A stretch of DNA of 39,606 nucleotides from Methylobacteriaceae bacterium (GCA_019233695.1 JAFAME010000242.1:1-39606), one strand, 5' to 3'. Positions 1 to 11,122 are shown, numbered from the stretch's first letter. A program made the numbers and translations. The notes: a model not told the origin generated them from the sequence alone.

Positions 1-570
1 GCCTTTGCCTTTCGCCTTCCCGCTGCCGGTATCGCCCCATGGCTTGGGATCAAACTGAACTGTACAGGTGATGTCCATGGCGACAGCCATGGCGATTCCC
101 TTCTCTTGATCCCACAGATCAATTCGGGTCATAGCCGAACGCATCGCAATCACGTACCCGTAGGGATCGCCAGGTAACGGTACAACTCTGTACAGTGTCA
201 TTCCATGAATCGACGGCGAAACCCATTCGACGACTCGAAGGTCAGGAGGCATGGGCCGCGGAGCAGAAACCTGGACACCTGGTATCAGACTGGTAATGTT
301 TGCTTGAACGGCTAGATCCGGGTTGGCCAGTTGGGGATTGAACATGATCGTATTGGAGCTGGTTCCCCATATCGAATAGTAGGCTGAGAGAGTCATGCCT
401 GCATCGGCGACACCTAACACGTCGCCTTCAGGTCGACTATCTACAACTCGCCAGCCAAGCGGAGCGATAGCCACACATGACTGACCTCGCACGAGTTGAC
501 CGGGCATCGGATCAGCTAGTGCTCCAGTTGTCAGTGCAGAACACATTGCCGCTAGCACGATTTTCTTCAT
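1..570 (-). CDS. Secreted hypothetical protein, 3' end outside window
   Basis: An uninterrupted frame of 190 codons runs from an ATG at 568-570 off the left edge, so the C-terminus is missing. AGGAGA lies just upstream at good spacing and fixes the start. The product begins MKKIVLAAMCSALTTGALAD, a typical Sec signal peptide with likely cleavage after residue 19, so it is probably periplasmic or exported. The mature part has two cysteines (in GQSCVAI and ITCTVQF) that could pair; the visible end is Lys/Gly-rich (KAKGKG). I do not recognise the family. Codon use is clearly more A/T-tolerant than in the genes from ftsH onward, which suggests a recent arrival. Sure that it is a gene, unsure of its role. 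Confidence 0.7.
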   Translation of the reverse strand, partial: MKKIVLAAMCSALTTGALADPMPGQLVRGQSCVAIAPLGWRVVDSRPEGDVLGVADAGMTLSAYYSIWGTSSNTIMFNPQLANPDLAVQANITSLIPGVQVSAPRPMPPDLRVVEWVSPSIHGMTLYRVVPLPGDPYGYVIAMRSAMTRIDLWDQEKGIAMAVAMDITCTVQFDPKPWGDTGSGKAKGKG

Positions 571-940
571 CTGTCTCTCCTGTGTTGAAGCAGGTCATAA
601 CGGAGTATGACCCTTTACCTACTGCTATTTCATCCGGTTAGACAGAAAAGCTTCATTGCTTTCCTTCTACCCGCTTCCCCACTGGGCTTGAACACTATTT
701 TAATCTGTTGCACACAATGGAATGTTTTGTTGTTCAAGGCTGCCCAAACAGAATCAGCACAGGTCAGCGCGCCGGGGGCCGCCAGAGTTGAAGCCGCACC
801 AGGGTGGTCAAGTTTGGTCACAGCCGCCCTTTCAGGACGACCTGAGCGCTCACGATTCAGAGTGCCCGCAGACTACAGTTCATTGCAGGAATTCAGCTGT
901 TCCCTCGGGAACACCCGCTGCGGAGCTTGTTCGCCGATGC
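571..940. other. Intergenic gap, no gene seen
   Basis: This 370-nt stretch separates the left-edge gene from the 3' end of the beta-helix gene. The part at about 600-740 is visibly A/T-richer than the rest of the window. Short frames cross it on both strands, but none has a ribosome-binding site or a recognisable product. I see no RNA gene or terminator. Confidence 0.5.
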
Positions 941-1913
941 TCAGTGCAGGCCGATGGGCGTCAGCGAGGCGATGCCGTCATTCGAATTGCCGTTGATCTG
1001 GTTCGTCCCGTAGGACTCCAGCACCCCGCCGTTGCTCACCCCGACGCCGGTCGGATTGCCGGCAATGGACGAGCCGCCCAGGCGGATCGTGGTCTTCGGA
1101 CCGTCGGCGATCACGCCGAAGCCGGCAGCGTTGTGCGATGAGGTCGACCGGTCGATCATCATGACAATGGCGGGGCCAGATGCATTGCCCGTCGCGACGA
1201 TCCCGTTTGATGCGTTGCCGGAGGAAACGCTGTCGCGGATGGTCATCTGGATCACCCCACCGCTCACCTGTGTTGCGTCCGCCTTGATACCGAAGAAATT
1301 GCCCTGAACCTCGACGCGGTTCAGCACGACTTTGCTCACCGTGTTCGATACCCCAGGCTGCACGATGATCCCGCCTCCCGCTACCGTAAAGCCATTGTCG
1401 GCAAGCACCGTGTCCGACACATACAGCTCGGCCTTCGTCGAGGACGCCTGGGTTTGCACGAATATCCCCCAGCCGGTGGGGAAGAGGTGAATCACGCATT
1501 TCTCGACGTGCACGGTTGGACCGCCGGTCACAACGATCCCGTTGCCCGCGCCTTCGAACATGTCGAGCCCGCGCAGAATCACGATATCGGTTGGCGCGCC
1601 ATTCACGACAATCCCACCTAAGACCCCCGTAAAGTGCGCCTGTACCCCCTCGCAGTCGATGGTGAGCGACTTGTCGATGGTCAACCCAAAGTTGCTGCCA
1701 AAGTCACCCTGGTCGACGCAGTTGATCTCTCCTCCAGAGAAGGTCGCCGAGAGCGCTGTCGCGAAATCGGCGCATGGCGCCGCCCGAGTGCATGCAGTGC
1801 CACTACCGAAGCTCGCAACCCATGAACGATGATTTCTGTGCATGAGCGGAGGTTCCGGGAAGTGCCAGGGCAAGCATCGCCGCGAGGGCGGCAAGTGGCA
1901 GTGCAATTCGCAT
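941..1913 (-). pseudogene. Right-handed parallel beta-helix secreted protein, frameshifted
   Basis: The body of the protein (WVASFGSGTACTRAAPC to GNSNDGIASL) is a parallel beta-helix protein with repeated Asn/Gly/Val rungs, a family common in Bradyrhizobium-like genomes and of unknown function. Its expected signal peptide (MRIALPLAALAAMLALALPG) starts at the ATG at 1911-1913 behind a GGAGATCGATC ribosome-binding site, but lies one frame away from the body. Removing one base from the T3 run at 1833-1835 (AAA on the coding strand) joins them as AHAQ-NHRSWVASF. The span of 973 nt equals 324 codons plus one extra base. It is either a true frameshift or a sequencing error. Without correction, the body frame has only poor alternative starts and no signal peptide. 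Confidence 0.7.
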
Positions 1914-2182
1914 GATCGATCTCCATTGCTGACCCGCTGGCCAAGTTCCAGCTTGAGCAGCATAGTCGAGAACGATCAGGCCGGGTCGCTCCCGTGGGAC
2001 GTTGCGACTATCAAGGCCCGTAACGCCGGCGCCAAGTCGAATGCGGGACGCCTCAGATGTGGCGTGCCGGCAACAAATCCGGAAAAAGCGCTTGGCCATG
2101 CCCGCCATCCCAGGCCCGCGCTTTACTGTGACACCGCCTTCGTGTCCGCTCCCCCAATCGGCCATTCCGAGGGGCATCGGGG

Positions 2183-2581
2183 ATGAGCGGGCGTCTGTGG
2201 GGGGTCGCGGCGCGCTGCCAGCGGGCTGCGAGTGCTCGAGGAGTCACGTTCCGTGCGCGGTGGTATGGGGCCTCTCTCACCCCGCGGCTGCGTGTCTTGC
2301 TGCGGGCTGCCTTGCCGGCGCTTTGCGCCGGCTTTTTCTTTGGGGTCGCCGGCAGCACCGCCATCGCACAGGGCACCGATCCCTACGGGATCCCGCTCGA
2401 CGATTTCGTCTTTTTCGACGGCGTCCTGAAGGGCGGCATCGGCGGCGGCAGCGTGCGTCTCGCCATCGGCGGCGACAACCGCAACCCGCAATCATATTCG
2501 AGTCATCCCGGCCGGAGCGAAGCTGAGAGCCGGGACGAGGGGCAGTGCGCCACGGTTTTGGTTGCGCCAGATCCCGGATAG
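2183..2581 (+). CDS. Doubtful small exported protein
   Basis: A 132-codon frame with a hydrophobic stretch at about residues 38-61 that ends in AIAQ, like a signal peptide, then a short Gly-rich segment (DDFVFFDGVLKGGIGGG). The last 28 or so residues are read from the palindromic repeat at 2502-2606, so the natural C-terminus was lost or never existed. An intrinsic terminator lies inside the frame at 2314-2341, and no good ribosome-binding site is seen. It may be a degraded gene or a chance frame over an RNA gene. No family recognised. Confidence 0.25.
   Translation: MSGRLWGVAARCQRAASARGVTFRARWYGASLTPRLRVLLRAALPALCAGFFFGVAGSTAIAQGTDPYGIPLDDFVFFDGVLKGGIGGGSVRLAIGGDNRNPQSYSSHPGRSEAESRDEGQCATVLVAPDPG
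2195..2341 (+). ncRNA. Structured RNA candidate (6S-like rod plus terminator)
   Basis: 2217-2232 and 2296-2311 can pair over most of 16 positions with an internal loop. Between them, GGGG at 2267-2270 can pair with CCCC at 2280-2283, giving a rod of about 100 nt. Directly after it stands a perfect intrinsic terminator (2314-2341). This length and shape resemble 6S RNA, but I identify it by structure only and have not matched it to a family. It overlaps the first part of the doubtful ORF at 2183-2581; both are unlikely to be right. The 5' end is a guess. Confidence 0.4.
2314..2341 (+). terminator. Intrinsic terminator
   Basis: Perfect stem GCCGGCGC / GCGCCGGC with a TTT loop, followed by TTTTTCTTT. 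No plus-strand protein gene ends just upstream, so the most economical reading is that it ends a small RNA. Confidence 0.6.
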
Positions 2582-2606
2582 CCGCAAGCGCGGCTTCCGG
2601 GATGAC
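2502..2606. repeat. Palindromic intergenic repeat next to ftsH
   Basis: The element is bounded by GTCATCCCGG (2502-2511) and its complement CCGGGATGAC (2597-2606). Its right half folds as a strong hairpin, ATCCCGGA (2571-2578) with TCCGGGAT (2596-2603), with inner GCCGC/GCGGC pairing. It ends 10 nt past the ftsH stop codon, so it may also serve as the ftsH 3' hairpin, although no T-run follows. Confidence 0.65.
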
Positions 2607-2615
2607 AATGGTTGG

Positions 2616-4538
<1,923 letters not shown>

Positions 4539-4687
4539 CACGGACCTGCTGTAGGCAATCTGTCTTAAGAAAGCGCCTCCCGCCTACCGGTTGCGCAGAC
4601 GTAGGTTAATGTAGGCTGCGTCGTCCCGGTTGCCAAGGTAATCGGCCGGCCGGGACAAATACGGGTACGAGCGTGGCATTGGCCGGG

Positions 4688-5749
4688 TCAGCCCCCCGCT
4701 GCCGCCGATCCGCCGCGGCGTCGCGGCGCTTCGCGCATGAGCGTCAACGTGCCGTCGGATCGCGTCCAAACCAAGGCACCGGCGAACGTGCGCCGGATCG
4801 GCTGGCCGGTGGCAAGCGCCGCCTGAAGATCGGCGCAGAGCCGTTCGAGCCGCTCCAGCCGCAGCGGGCGCCGGGCTTCGCCCGTGTTGCCGAGTCCGGC
4901 AATCGCCCGAGCAAGGACGCGCAGGAAGATTTCCGCCGGCAACGCGAGGAGCCTGCCTCCGTCATAGACCACCCGCCCTGCGACTTCTTCGAGACAGGCG
5001 GCGGCTTGGGCCGCCTGTGCCGCCGCTTCGAGCGCGGCTTCCGCCCGTGCCACCCGACCCGCAAGCACGCCGAGGCGCTCGGGCCCGAGGCCCTCCTCTT
5101 CGAGCCACGCCACGACCGCGCGCCAGCGCGTGCGCGCAAAGCGCGGGTCGCGATTGGAACCGTCCTCGAAGAACCGCCAGCCCTCGGCCCGGCAGGTGGC
5201 CACGAGGCGCGCCTTGCGGATGCCGAGAAACGGCCGGGCATGAACGATCGTGCCGAGCATCGTGCGCGGCCGCATGCCGGCGAGGCCCGAGATCCCCGAG
5301 CCGCGCGCCATGCGCATCAGGATGGTCTCGGCCTGATCATCGAGCGTGTGGGCCGTGACGAGATGCGTCGCCGTAACATCGCGCGCATGGGCGCTGAGCA
5401 GCGCATAGCGTGCCGCGCGCGCCCTCTCCTGCAAGCGCGTCGCGGGCTTGGGTCCGACCCAGTCGAGAATGGCGTGGTCAAGGCCGAGATCGGCTGCGGC
5501 TGCGCCTACATGCTCGGCTTCGGCCCGCGCCTGTGGGCGCAGGCCGTGGTCGACGGTTGCAACCGCCAGCGGCGGGCCACCGGTCCGGAGGGTCCAGGAC
5601 GCAGCCAGATGCAGCAGGGCGATGGAATCGGGGCCGCCGGAGACGGCGAGGAGTACGCGCCTGGCGTCGCGCAGCCCTTCGAAGAGACGGTCGCAGATCC
5701 CGGCATCGAGCGGCTCGGCCGCGTCCTCGCTGCCGGATCGGCTCAGCAC
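4688..5749 (-). CDS. tilS: tRNA(Ile)-lysidine synthetase TilS
   Basis: Cytoplasmic enzyme that uses ATP and lysine to convert C34 of the minor tRNA-Ile(CAU) to lysidine, so that the tRNA reads AUA; essential in most bacteria. The PP-loop SGGPDS is at residues 37-42. VDHGLRPQARAEAEHV, HTLDDQAETILMRMARGSG and RPFLGIRKARL follow as in the family. At 353 residues it is a shorter form with a reduced C-terminal region. Translation starts at a GTG (5747-5749) that overlaps the end of cpoB by 7 nt, which implies translational coupling. The neighbourhood cpoB-tilS-ftsH is the usual one in Hyphomicrobiales. Confidence 0.93.
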   Translation of the reverse strand: MLSRSGSEDAAEPLDAGICDRLFEGLRDARRVLLAVSGGPDSIALLHLAASWTLRTGGPPLAVATVDHGLRPQARAEAEHVGAAAADLGLDHAILDWVGPKPATRLQERARAARYALLSAHARDVTATHLVTAHTLDDQAETILMRMARGSGISGLAGMRPRTMLGTIVHARPFLGIRKARLVATCRAEGWRFFEDGSNRDPRFARTRWRAVVAWLEEEGLGPERLGVLAGRVARAEAALEAAAQAAQAAACLEEVAGRVVYDGGRLLALPAEIFLRVLARAIAGLGNTGEARRPLRLERLERLCADLQAALATGQPIRRTFAGALVWTRSDGTLTLMREAPRRRGGSAAAGG

Positions 5750-6990
5750 TTGGCGCGTTTGATTTCGCGATCGACGCTCGCTCTCACCGTCACCGACGCA
5801 TTGGGATACTTGCGCGACACCTCGCCGAAGGTCGCGCAGGCCTGTTCCTTGGCGCCGATGGCGTTGAGCGACATGCCGAGCCGTACGAGCCCATCCGGCG
5901 CCCGCGCCGACTTCGAATAGTCCGTCGCGACCTTCAGGAACTGCTCGGCGGCCTCGCGGTGGCGGCCCCGCTGGAAGAAGCTTTCGCCGAGATAGAAGAC
6001 GGCGTCGGGGACGAGCCGGTCCTTCGGATATTTCTGGATGAACGCCTCGAAACTGGTCTGCGCCGTTTCGTACTCGCCTTGTTTCAGGAAGGAGAAGGCA
6101 AGGTCGAAGTCCTCGCGCGGACCGCCGCCCGGGCCGGGCGCGATGACGGCCCCGCCGGGGGCGACGACGCCGGCTTCGGGACCCGTAGCGGCAATCGCGC
6201 CCGGACCAGGCAGGGCCTCGCCCGGGGGACGTGTTCCAGGAACGGCGCCCGCCCCCCTCGACAGATCGAGCGGTCCGCTCGGATCGGTGCCGAGCGGCGC
6301 TCGGCCCTCGGGTGGCGGTCCCGCCTCGACCGGCGGCGTCGGCGCGGGCAACGGGCCGGCAGGCAGGCTGCCGAGCGTACGCGGTGCGCCGGGCGCATTG
6401 GGCTGCGCCTGCGGATCGAAGGCATCGCCCCGCTTGACCCGGCCGGTGAGCCCGCTCGTCGAGGGCAGCGGCGTCGGCCCGCTTGGCGCCGCCGGCGGTG
6501 TGGCGGTCGGGGGGTAGTCGGGCAAGGCGGTCGGCGGATCGAGGGCGTCGGCGCGCTTCTGCGGCCCCGGGCGGGTCGAGGTGCGTCCGTCCTGCAGGCG
6601 CAAGTCGACGTCCTGCTGGAACTTCTTGAGCTGGTCTTCCAGCCGCCGGATCTCGAACTGCGTCTGCTCGATCTGGCCGTTGAGGGTGCGCATCTGGTTT
6701 TCCAGGCGGTCGACGCGCACGTCGAGCCCGGCCGCGTCCGAGGCGCGCCCCACCGGCCTGCCATAGTCGTCGCCCTCGGCGTTCGGAATTTCCTCTGGCG
6801 GCCGATTGAACAGCTGCGCCGTCTGGATGCGCCGCAGGCCGGCGCCCGCATCGGCCACTTGGCCCTCGAGGATCTGCACCCGGCGGAGCGTCGCGGCCAT
6901 ATCGTCGGCGCCTGCCGCCGAGGCGAGCGAGAGCCCGGCCCAGATGCCCGCAACGGCAGGCAAGAATCGTCGCATCGGGAAGCGCGTCAT
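5743..6990 (-). CDS. cpoB: Tol-Pal coordinator CpoB (YbgF)
   Basis: Periplasmic protein that works with TolA/Pal and links outer-membrane constriction to peptidoglycan synthesis at division. The 415-residue product has a signal peptide (to about residue 28, SAAGA), an N-terminal trimerising coiled coil (about 88-135), a long Pro/Gly/Ala linker (about 135-292) and C-terminal TPRs (about 293-415, starting DFDLAFSFLKQGEYETAQTSF and ending in KRAKC). The linker of roughly 155 residues is far longer than in E. coli CpoB. The ATG at 6990 is used; MRRFLPAVAG at 6975 is an alternative start. It follows pal across a 312-nt gap filled mostly by a dispersed repeat, and overlaps tilS. Confidence 0.9.
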   Translation of the reverse strand: MTRFPMRRFLPAVAGIWAGLSLASAAGADDMAATLRRVQILEGQVADAGAGLRRIQTAQLFNRPPEEIPNAEGDDYGRPVGRASDAAGLDVRVDRLENQMRTLNGQIEQTQFEIRRLEDQLKKFQQDVDLRLQDGRTSTRPGPQKRADALDPPTALPDYPPTATPPAAPSGPTPLPSTSGLTGRVKRGDAFDPQAQPNAPGAPRTLGSLPAGPLPAPTPPVEAGPPPEGRAPLGTDPSGPLDLSRGAGAVPGTRPPGEALPGPGAIAATGPEAGVVAPGGAVIAPGPGGGPREDFDLAFSFLKQGEYETAQTSFEAFIQKYPKDRLVPDAVFYLGESFFQRGRHREAAEQFLKVATDYSKSARAPDGLVRLGMSLNAIGAKEQACATFGEVSRKYPNASVTVRASVDREIKRAKC

Positions 6991-7094
6991 GGCGGTCTTC
7001 GGTCCTGGTGGTGAATCCTGGCTAGCATATCGGCACCTGCGGCCAAAATGCGAAGATAGTTTGACTGCGTGGGGGCGAGCCGCCTCTGTTCCCG

Positions 7095-7273
7095 AACTGA
7101 AGGGCCGCCGTCATGCCCGCCCTTGTGGCCCTTGTGGCGGGCATTCCACGCGGTCGAGCCGCTTCGCTGTCCGAAGGAGCCAACGGCCTCACGCTGCGGC
7201 AGCCCGACCGCGTGGATGGCCGGGACAGGCCGGACAGGCCCGGCCATGACCATTGGGCCTTCAAAGTGGATCC
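7095..7273. repeat. Dispersed palindromic repeat, copy A
   Basis: One of three related elements (others at 13199-13353 and 16947-17120). It carries TCATGCCCGCCCTTGTGGCC near one end, CGCGGTCGAGCC and GACCGCGTGGATG as inverted inner arms, and GGCCTTCAAAGTGGATCC at the other end. It lies between pal and cpoB, inside the tol operon, and fills most of that 312-nt gap; I see nothing else there. Confidence 0.75.
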
Positions 7274-7302
7274 ACCCTGGTCTCTAGGCCGAAGGCCCTC
7301 GA

Positions 7303-7794
7303 CTAGGACGTCCCGCCGTTGAGCACGGTCACTGCGCGGCGGTTCTGCGACCAGCACGAAATGTCGTTGCACACGGCGACCGGCCGCTCCTTGCCGTAGC
7401 TGATCGTCTTCATTCGCCCGGCGGCAATGCCGTGCGCGATGAGGTAGTTCTTCACGGTATCGGCGCGCCGGGCGCCGAGCGCGAAATTGTATTCGCGCGT
7501 GCCCCGTTCGTCGGCATGGCCCTCGATGGTGAAGGCATAGCGCTGATAGCGGGTGAGCCATTGCGCCTGCTTTTCGAGCGTCCCTTGGGCGGTCGGCGTG
7601 AGCTCGGTCGAGTCGGTGTCGAAGAACACGCGGTCGCCAACGTTGACGGCAAAATCCTGCATGCTCCCGGGCACCGCCGCGCCGGCGGCGTTGATCCCCT
7701 CGTCGGCCGTGTTCTTGGCGCAGGCGCCGAGCGCCAGGGCGGCGGCGACGGCAAAGGCGAGCGTCAGACCGCGCGGTCTTGCAGCAAAGGTCAT
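7303..7794 (-). CDS. pal: Peptidoglycan-associated lipoprotein Pal
   Basis: Outer-membrane lipoprotein that binds peptidoglycan and is relocated by TolB/TolA during division. The 163-residue product has a lipoprotein signal with lipobox LGAC (lipidated Cys25), then an OmpA-like domain: VFFDTDSTELTPTAQGTLEKQAQWL and the peptidoglycan-binding TIEGHADERGTREYNFALGARRA with the expected Asp and Arg. Length and motifs match alphaproteobacterial Pal. GGAG precedes the ATG at 7792-7794. It follows tolB after a 205-nt spacer, longer than the other tol gaps, so it may also have a promoter of its own, though I cannot point to one. Confidence 0.96.
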   Translation of the reverse strand: MTFAARPRGLTLAFAVAAALALGACAKNTADEGINAAGAAVPGSMQDFAVNVGDRVFFDTDSTELTPTAQGTLEKQAQWLTRYQRYAFTIEGHADERGTREYNFALGARRADTVKNYLIAHGIAAGRMKTISYGKERPVAVCNDISCWSQNRRAVTVLNGGTS

Positions 7795-7999
7795 TCCGGC
7801 ACTCCTTGTCCAAACCGGCTAGACGAGTCCTAACCGGCGATGGTTAAGCGAAGGTTCCGTCAACCTTGATGGAAGCTTCACGCGACAGGACGCATTCGAT
7901 CGACCCGCCTTGTTGCTTAACGATCGGTTGATACCGGAGGAACGGACGACCGACGACACCTGCGCTCCTCTACGGTCCCCGGTTCTTTGTCCTCCGTCC

Positions 8000-9325
8000 T
8001 CAACCCAACAGCGGCCCCCACGCCGGATCGGAGGCATAGGACGGCGTCGGCACGGGGAATTCGCCGCGGCCGAACAGGTCGATCATGAAGATCCTGGCGC
8101 CGGACTGGCCGCCCGGATCACGGAAGAACATCAGGAAGAGGCCGTTCGGCGCCCACGTCGGGCCCTCGTTGTGGAAGCCTTCGGTCAGGATGCGCTCGCC
8201 CGAGCCGTCCGTCTTCATCACGCCGATGGCGAAGGCTTCGCCGCGCTGGCGGGTGAAGGCGATGTAGTCGCCGCGCGGCGACCACACCGGCGTCGCATAG
8301 CGGCCCTCCCCGAAGGAGATACGCCGGGCACCGCCCCCGTCGGCTGCCATCGTATAGATCTGCTGGGACCCGCCCCGATCGGATTCGAAGACGATCTGGG
8401 ATCCGTCGGGCGAATAGGACGGTGAGGTGTCGATGGCCGGCGTGTCGGTGAGCCTCGTGGTCGTGCGCGAGCGCAGATCCATGCTGTAGAGGTTCGAGGA
8501 CGAGCCCTGCGAGAGGCTCATGACGATCCGGTCGCCATCCGGCGAGAAGCGCGGCGAGAACGTCATGCCGGGAAAATTGCCGACCACCTCGCGCTGGCCG
8601 CTCTCGATGTTGAGCAGGAACACCTTCGGGTCGGCCGAGCCGAAGGACATGTAGGTCACGTCCTGCGAGGTGGGCGAAAAGCGCGGCGTGACGACGAGGT
8701 CGTCGCCGCGCGTCAGGTAGCGCACGTTGCCCCCGTCCTGGTCCATGATGGCAAGGCGCTTGCGCCGCCGTTCCTTGGGCCCGGTCTCGTCGACGAACAC
8801 GACGCGCGAATCGAAGAACCCCTTTTCGCCGGTAATGCGGGTGAAGATCGCATCCGAGATGATATGGGCGACGCGCCGCGAATTGCCGGGATCGGTGACG
8901 TATTCCTGTCCCGCGACCTGCTCGCCGCTCGTGACGTCCCACAAGCGGAAGTCGGTCTGCAGGCGTCCGTCGGAGCTGCGGCCCGTGCGCCCGGTGACGA
9001 CGAAGCGGGCATTCACGGTCTTCCAGGCATCGAGCTGGGGCTGCTGGTCGGGGTTGTCGATCTGTTCGGGGAAGCTGCGCGGATCAATGGGCGCGAGATA
9101 GACCGAGCGGTTGAAATTGTTGGTGACGACGCTCGTCAGCTTGGGGCCGAGGTCGCCCTCACTCTGGAAGGTGGTGACCGCGATGGGGACCGGTTTGAAC
9201 TGGCCGCCGCGGATGGTGATCTCAGGGTTGGCGTCCTGCCCGATGCTTCGGGTCGCAACGAGCGGGAGCAGGGCGACACTGCCGAGGAGCGCTAGACCAG
9301 CGCGGCGCGTGAATAGAGACGACAT
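8000..9325 (-). CDS. tolB: Tol-Pal periplasmic protein TolB
   Basis: Periplasmic beta-propeller that links TolA to Pal. The 441-residue product begins with a signal containing a twin-arginine pair ([12 protein letters not shown]) and ending near ATRSIGQ. An N-terminal alpha/beta domain (about 35-165) is followed by propeller blades recognisable as [46 protein letters not shown] and [11 protein letters not shown]. Length is as in the family and nothing is missing. Translation starts at the ATG at 9323-9325. It sits between tolA (119-nt gap) and pal in the standard order. Confidence 0.96.
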   Translation of the reverse strand: MSSLFTRRAGLALLGSVALLPLVATRSIGQDANPEITIRGGQFKPVPIAVTTFQSEGDLGPKLTSVVTNNFNRSVYLAPIDPRSFPEQIDNPDQQPQLDAWKTVNARFVVTGRTGRSSDGRLQTDFRLWDVTSGEQVAGQEYVTDPGNSRRVAHIISDAIFTRITGEKGFFDSRVVFVDETGPKERRRKRLAIMDQDGGNVRYLTRGDDLVVTPRFSPTSQDVTYMSFGSADPKVFLLNIESGQREVVGNFPGMTFSPRFSPDGDRIVMSLSQGSSSNLYSMDLRSRTTTRLTDTPAIDTSPSYSPDGSQIVFESDRGGSQQIYTMAADGGGARRISFGEGRYATPVWSPRGDYIAFTRQRGEAFAIGVMKTDGSGERILTEGFHNEGPTWAPNGLFLMFFRDPGGQSGARIFMIDLFGRGEFPVPTPSYASDPAWGPLLG

Positions 9326-9444
9326 GAACGAGGCCCTGAACCTTCATTGCGAGAGAGCGCCAAACCGCCGATCGAGCCGAGGCCTTTCGCCTGCCTCGCC
9401 CGACGATGCGGCTTGGAGGGCAAGCGTGTCAGCATTGAGACCGC

Positions 9445-10641
9445 TCACCCGTTCGCATCATTGGGGTCGAAGTTGATGCGCACCCCCCTTCCCCTCCACT
9501 TGTCGAAATAGGGGGCGAACGCAGGCGGGATACGCAACGGATTGCATTTGCGCACCGCCGCAAGGGCGCTCTCGGCAAGCGTGCGCATGGCCGGATCGTC
9601 GGAGCCGTTGACAAGAACGGGCTGGGCGGCAAGCGACCCGTCGGAATTGTACTGGACGGCCACCTTGGGCACATATGTGCCCTCGAACTGCAGATGGTCC
9701 CAGCAGTTCATGTACTGGTCGTGAATGAGCTGGACGAGCTGGTCCATCCAGTAGACCGACATTTTCGCGGCGCTGGCGTTGGCCGCGCCAACCGAGGGGA
9801 CCCTGTTCAGCTGGCGTCCCGTCGAGCCGGTCGATTGCGGGTCTGCACGATCGAGGAGCTGGGCGATGCTCTTAGGATCGAAGGAGTTGTCTTCGCCGGA
9901 CTTCGGCTTTGCCGGACGGGGCACGGGCTTGACCGGCGGGTCGTCGGCCGAGGCGAGATCCTCGAGCTTCCTGGCATCGAGGACCTTCTTGATCTCGTCC
10001 CTCTTCATCCGCGCTTCGGCTTTCGGCTTCGGCTCGTCCTTCTTTTCCACTGGACGCGGCTTGACCGGGGGCAGGGGCGCGGGCGTCGCATCGGCGTCCT
10101 TCTTCGGCGCCGGCTTGGCAACCGGTTCGATGGGCTCGGCATCGGGTTTGTCGGGCGGCGGCGGCCTCTTGGCCTGCGGCTCGGCCTTCGGCGGAGCCGG
10201 CGGCGTGGGGTTCGGCTCGACCTTGGGCGGCTGCACGGGGGGCGGATCGGGCGGGCGCGGCGGCGGCAGCGCCGCTGCCGGCTCGGCGGGCTTGGGCGCC
10301 GGCGGCTGATTGTCCTCGCCCGGATCGCTGGTCGGCTTCAGCGCCGGGGGCGGCGGCGGCAGGTCGACCTTCGCCTCGGGCGTCGGCGGCGCCGGTTTCG
10401 ACACTTCCGCCTCGGCGATCCTGTCGACCCGCGGCAGGGGCTGCGGGGCAACCTGCTTGGCGCTCTTGTCGCCCTTCATGAGTGCGCTGAAGTCGGCATC
10501 GCTGATCATTTCGACGGGAACGGCTTCCTTCGCCTCGTCGAACTTGCCGGCGTCAGAAAAGGCCATGAGGGCGCCGATCAGCAGCGCCGCATGGGCTGCC
10601 GTGGAGACGATCGCGCCAGGTTCGGACCACGAGACTTTCAA
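9445..10641 (-). CDS. tolA: Cell-envelope protein TolA, Pro-rich form
   Basis: Inner-membrane protein that spans the periplasm and passes TolQR energy to TolB/Pal. The 398-residue product has a short N-terminal membrane anchor (about 10-28, [19 protein letters not shown]), a long middle section dominated by Pro, Lys and Asp/Glu (about 60-260), and a C-terminal TolA/TonB-like globular domain (about 290-398) with two cysteines (NCWDHL, KCNPL). E. coli TolA has an Ala/Lys-rich helix in the middle; this one looks like an extended Pro-rich spacer closer to TonB. It starts at a TTG (10639-10641) 13 nt after the tolR stop; no ATG fits better. Confidence 0.9.
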   Translation of the reverse strand: MKVSWSEPGAIVSTAAHAALLIGALMAFSDAGKFDEAKEAVPVEMISDADFSALMKGDKSAKQVAPQPLPRVDRIAEAEVSKPAPPTPEAKVDLPPPPPALKPTSDPGEDNQPPAPKPAEPAAALPPPRPPDPPPVQPPKVEPNPTPPAPPKAEPQAKRPPPPDKPDAEPIEPVAKPAPKKDADATPAPLPPVKPRPVEKKDEPKPKAEARMKRDEIKKVLDARKLEDLASADDPPVKPVPRPAKPKSGEDNSFDPKSIAQLLDRADPQSTGSTGRQLNRVPSVGAANASAAKMSVYWMDQLVQLIHDQYMNCWDHLQFEGTYVPKVAVQYNSDGSLAAQPVLVNGSDDPAMRTLAESALAAVRKCNPLRIPPAFAPYFDKWRGRGVRINFDPNDANG

Positions 10642-10654
10642 GGTCGCGGCTCGT

Positions 10655-11098
10655 TCACTTGTTCTCCCGGTTGGTCACCAGGGCGACCTTCTTGTAACCC
10701 GCCCCGGTGATGACCGTCATGACCTCCGCCACCCGCCCGTAGGGGACATCCTTCGAGCCGCGGACGTAGATGCGCTCGTCGAACCCGGCCGTTGCCGCGG
10801 CCTTCAGCTTGTCGGGAAGCTCCTCCAGCGACACCGGCGCATCGGCAAGGTAGATCGCGCCCTTGTCGTCGACCGAGATGGCAAGCGGCTTGGCATCGAC
10901 GTTGAGCGGGGCGGCCTTGGTCTGCGGCAGGTCGACCTGCACGCCCGAGGCCAGCAGTGGGGCGGCCACCATGAAGATGATCAGGAGGACCAGCATGACG
11001 TCGATGAACGGCGTCATGTTGATTTCGGCCATGGCGCCGTAGCGCGGCACGCCGCGCCGGCCGCGCCCGATCCGCGCCTTTGCCGCCGTCATTGCCAT
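10655..11098 (-). CDS. tolR: Biopolymer transport protein TolR
   Basis: Inner-membrane partner of TolQ that forms the proton channel driving TolA. The 147-residue product has one TM segment at about 32-50. The proton-carrying Asp33 lies in [21 protein letters not shown], the family signature, and is intact. The periplasmic ExbD/TolR domain contains [19 protein letters not shown]. Start ATG at 11096-11098; a second ATG two codons later is possible. It follows tolQ by 24 nt and precedes tolA by 13 nt, so the three are clearly co-transcribed. Confidence 0.96.
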   Translation of the reverse strand: MAMTAAKARIGRGRRGVPRYGAMAEINMTPFIDVMLVLLIIFMVAAPLLASGVQVDLPQTKAAPLNVDAKPLAISVDDKGAIYLADAPVSLEELPDKLKAAATAGFDERIYVRGSKDVPYGRVAEVMTVITGAGYKKVALVTNRENK

Positions 11099-11122
11099 GG
11101 GCGAAGGTCCCCCGCCATCGCG

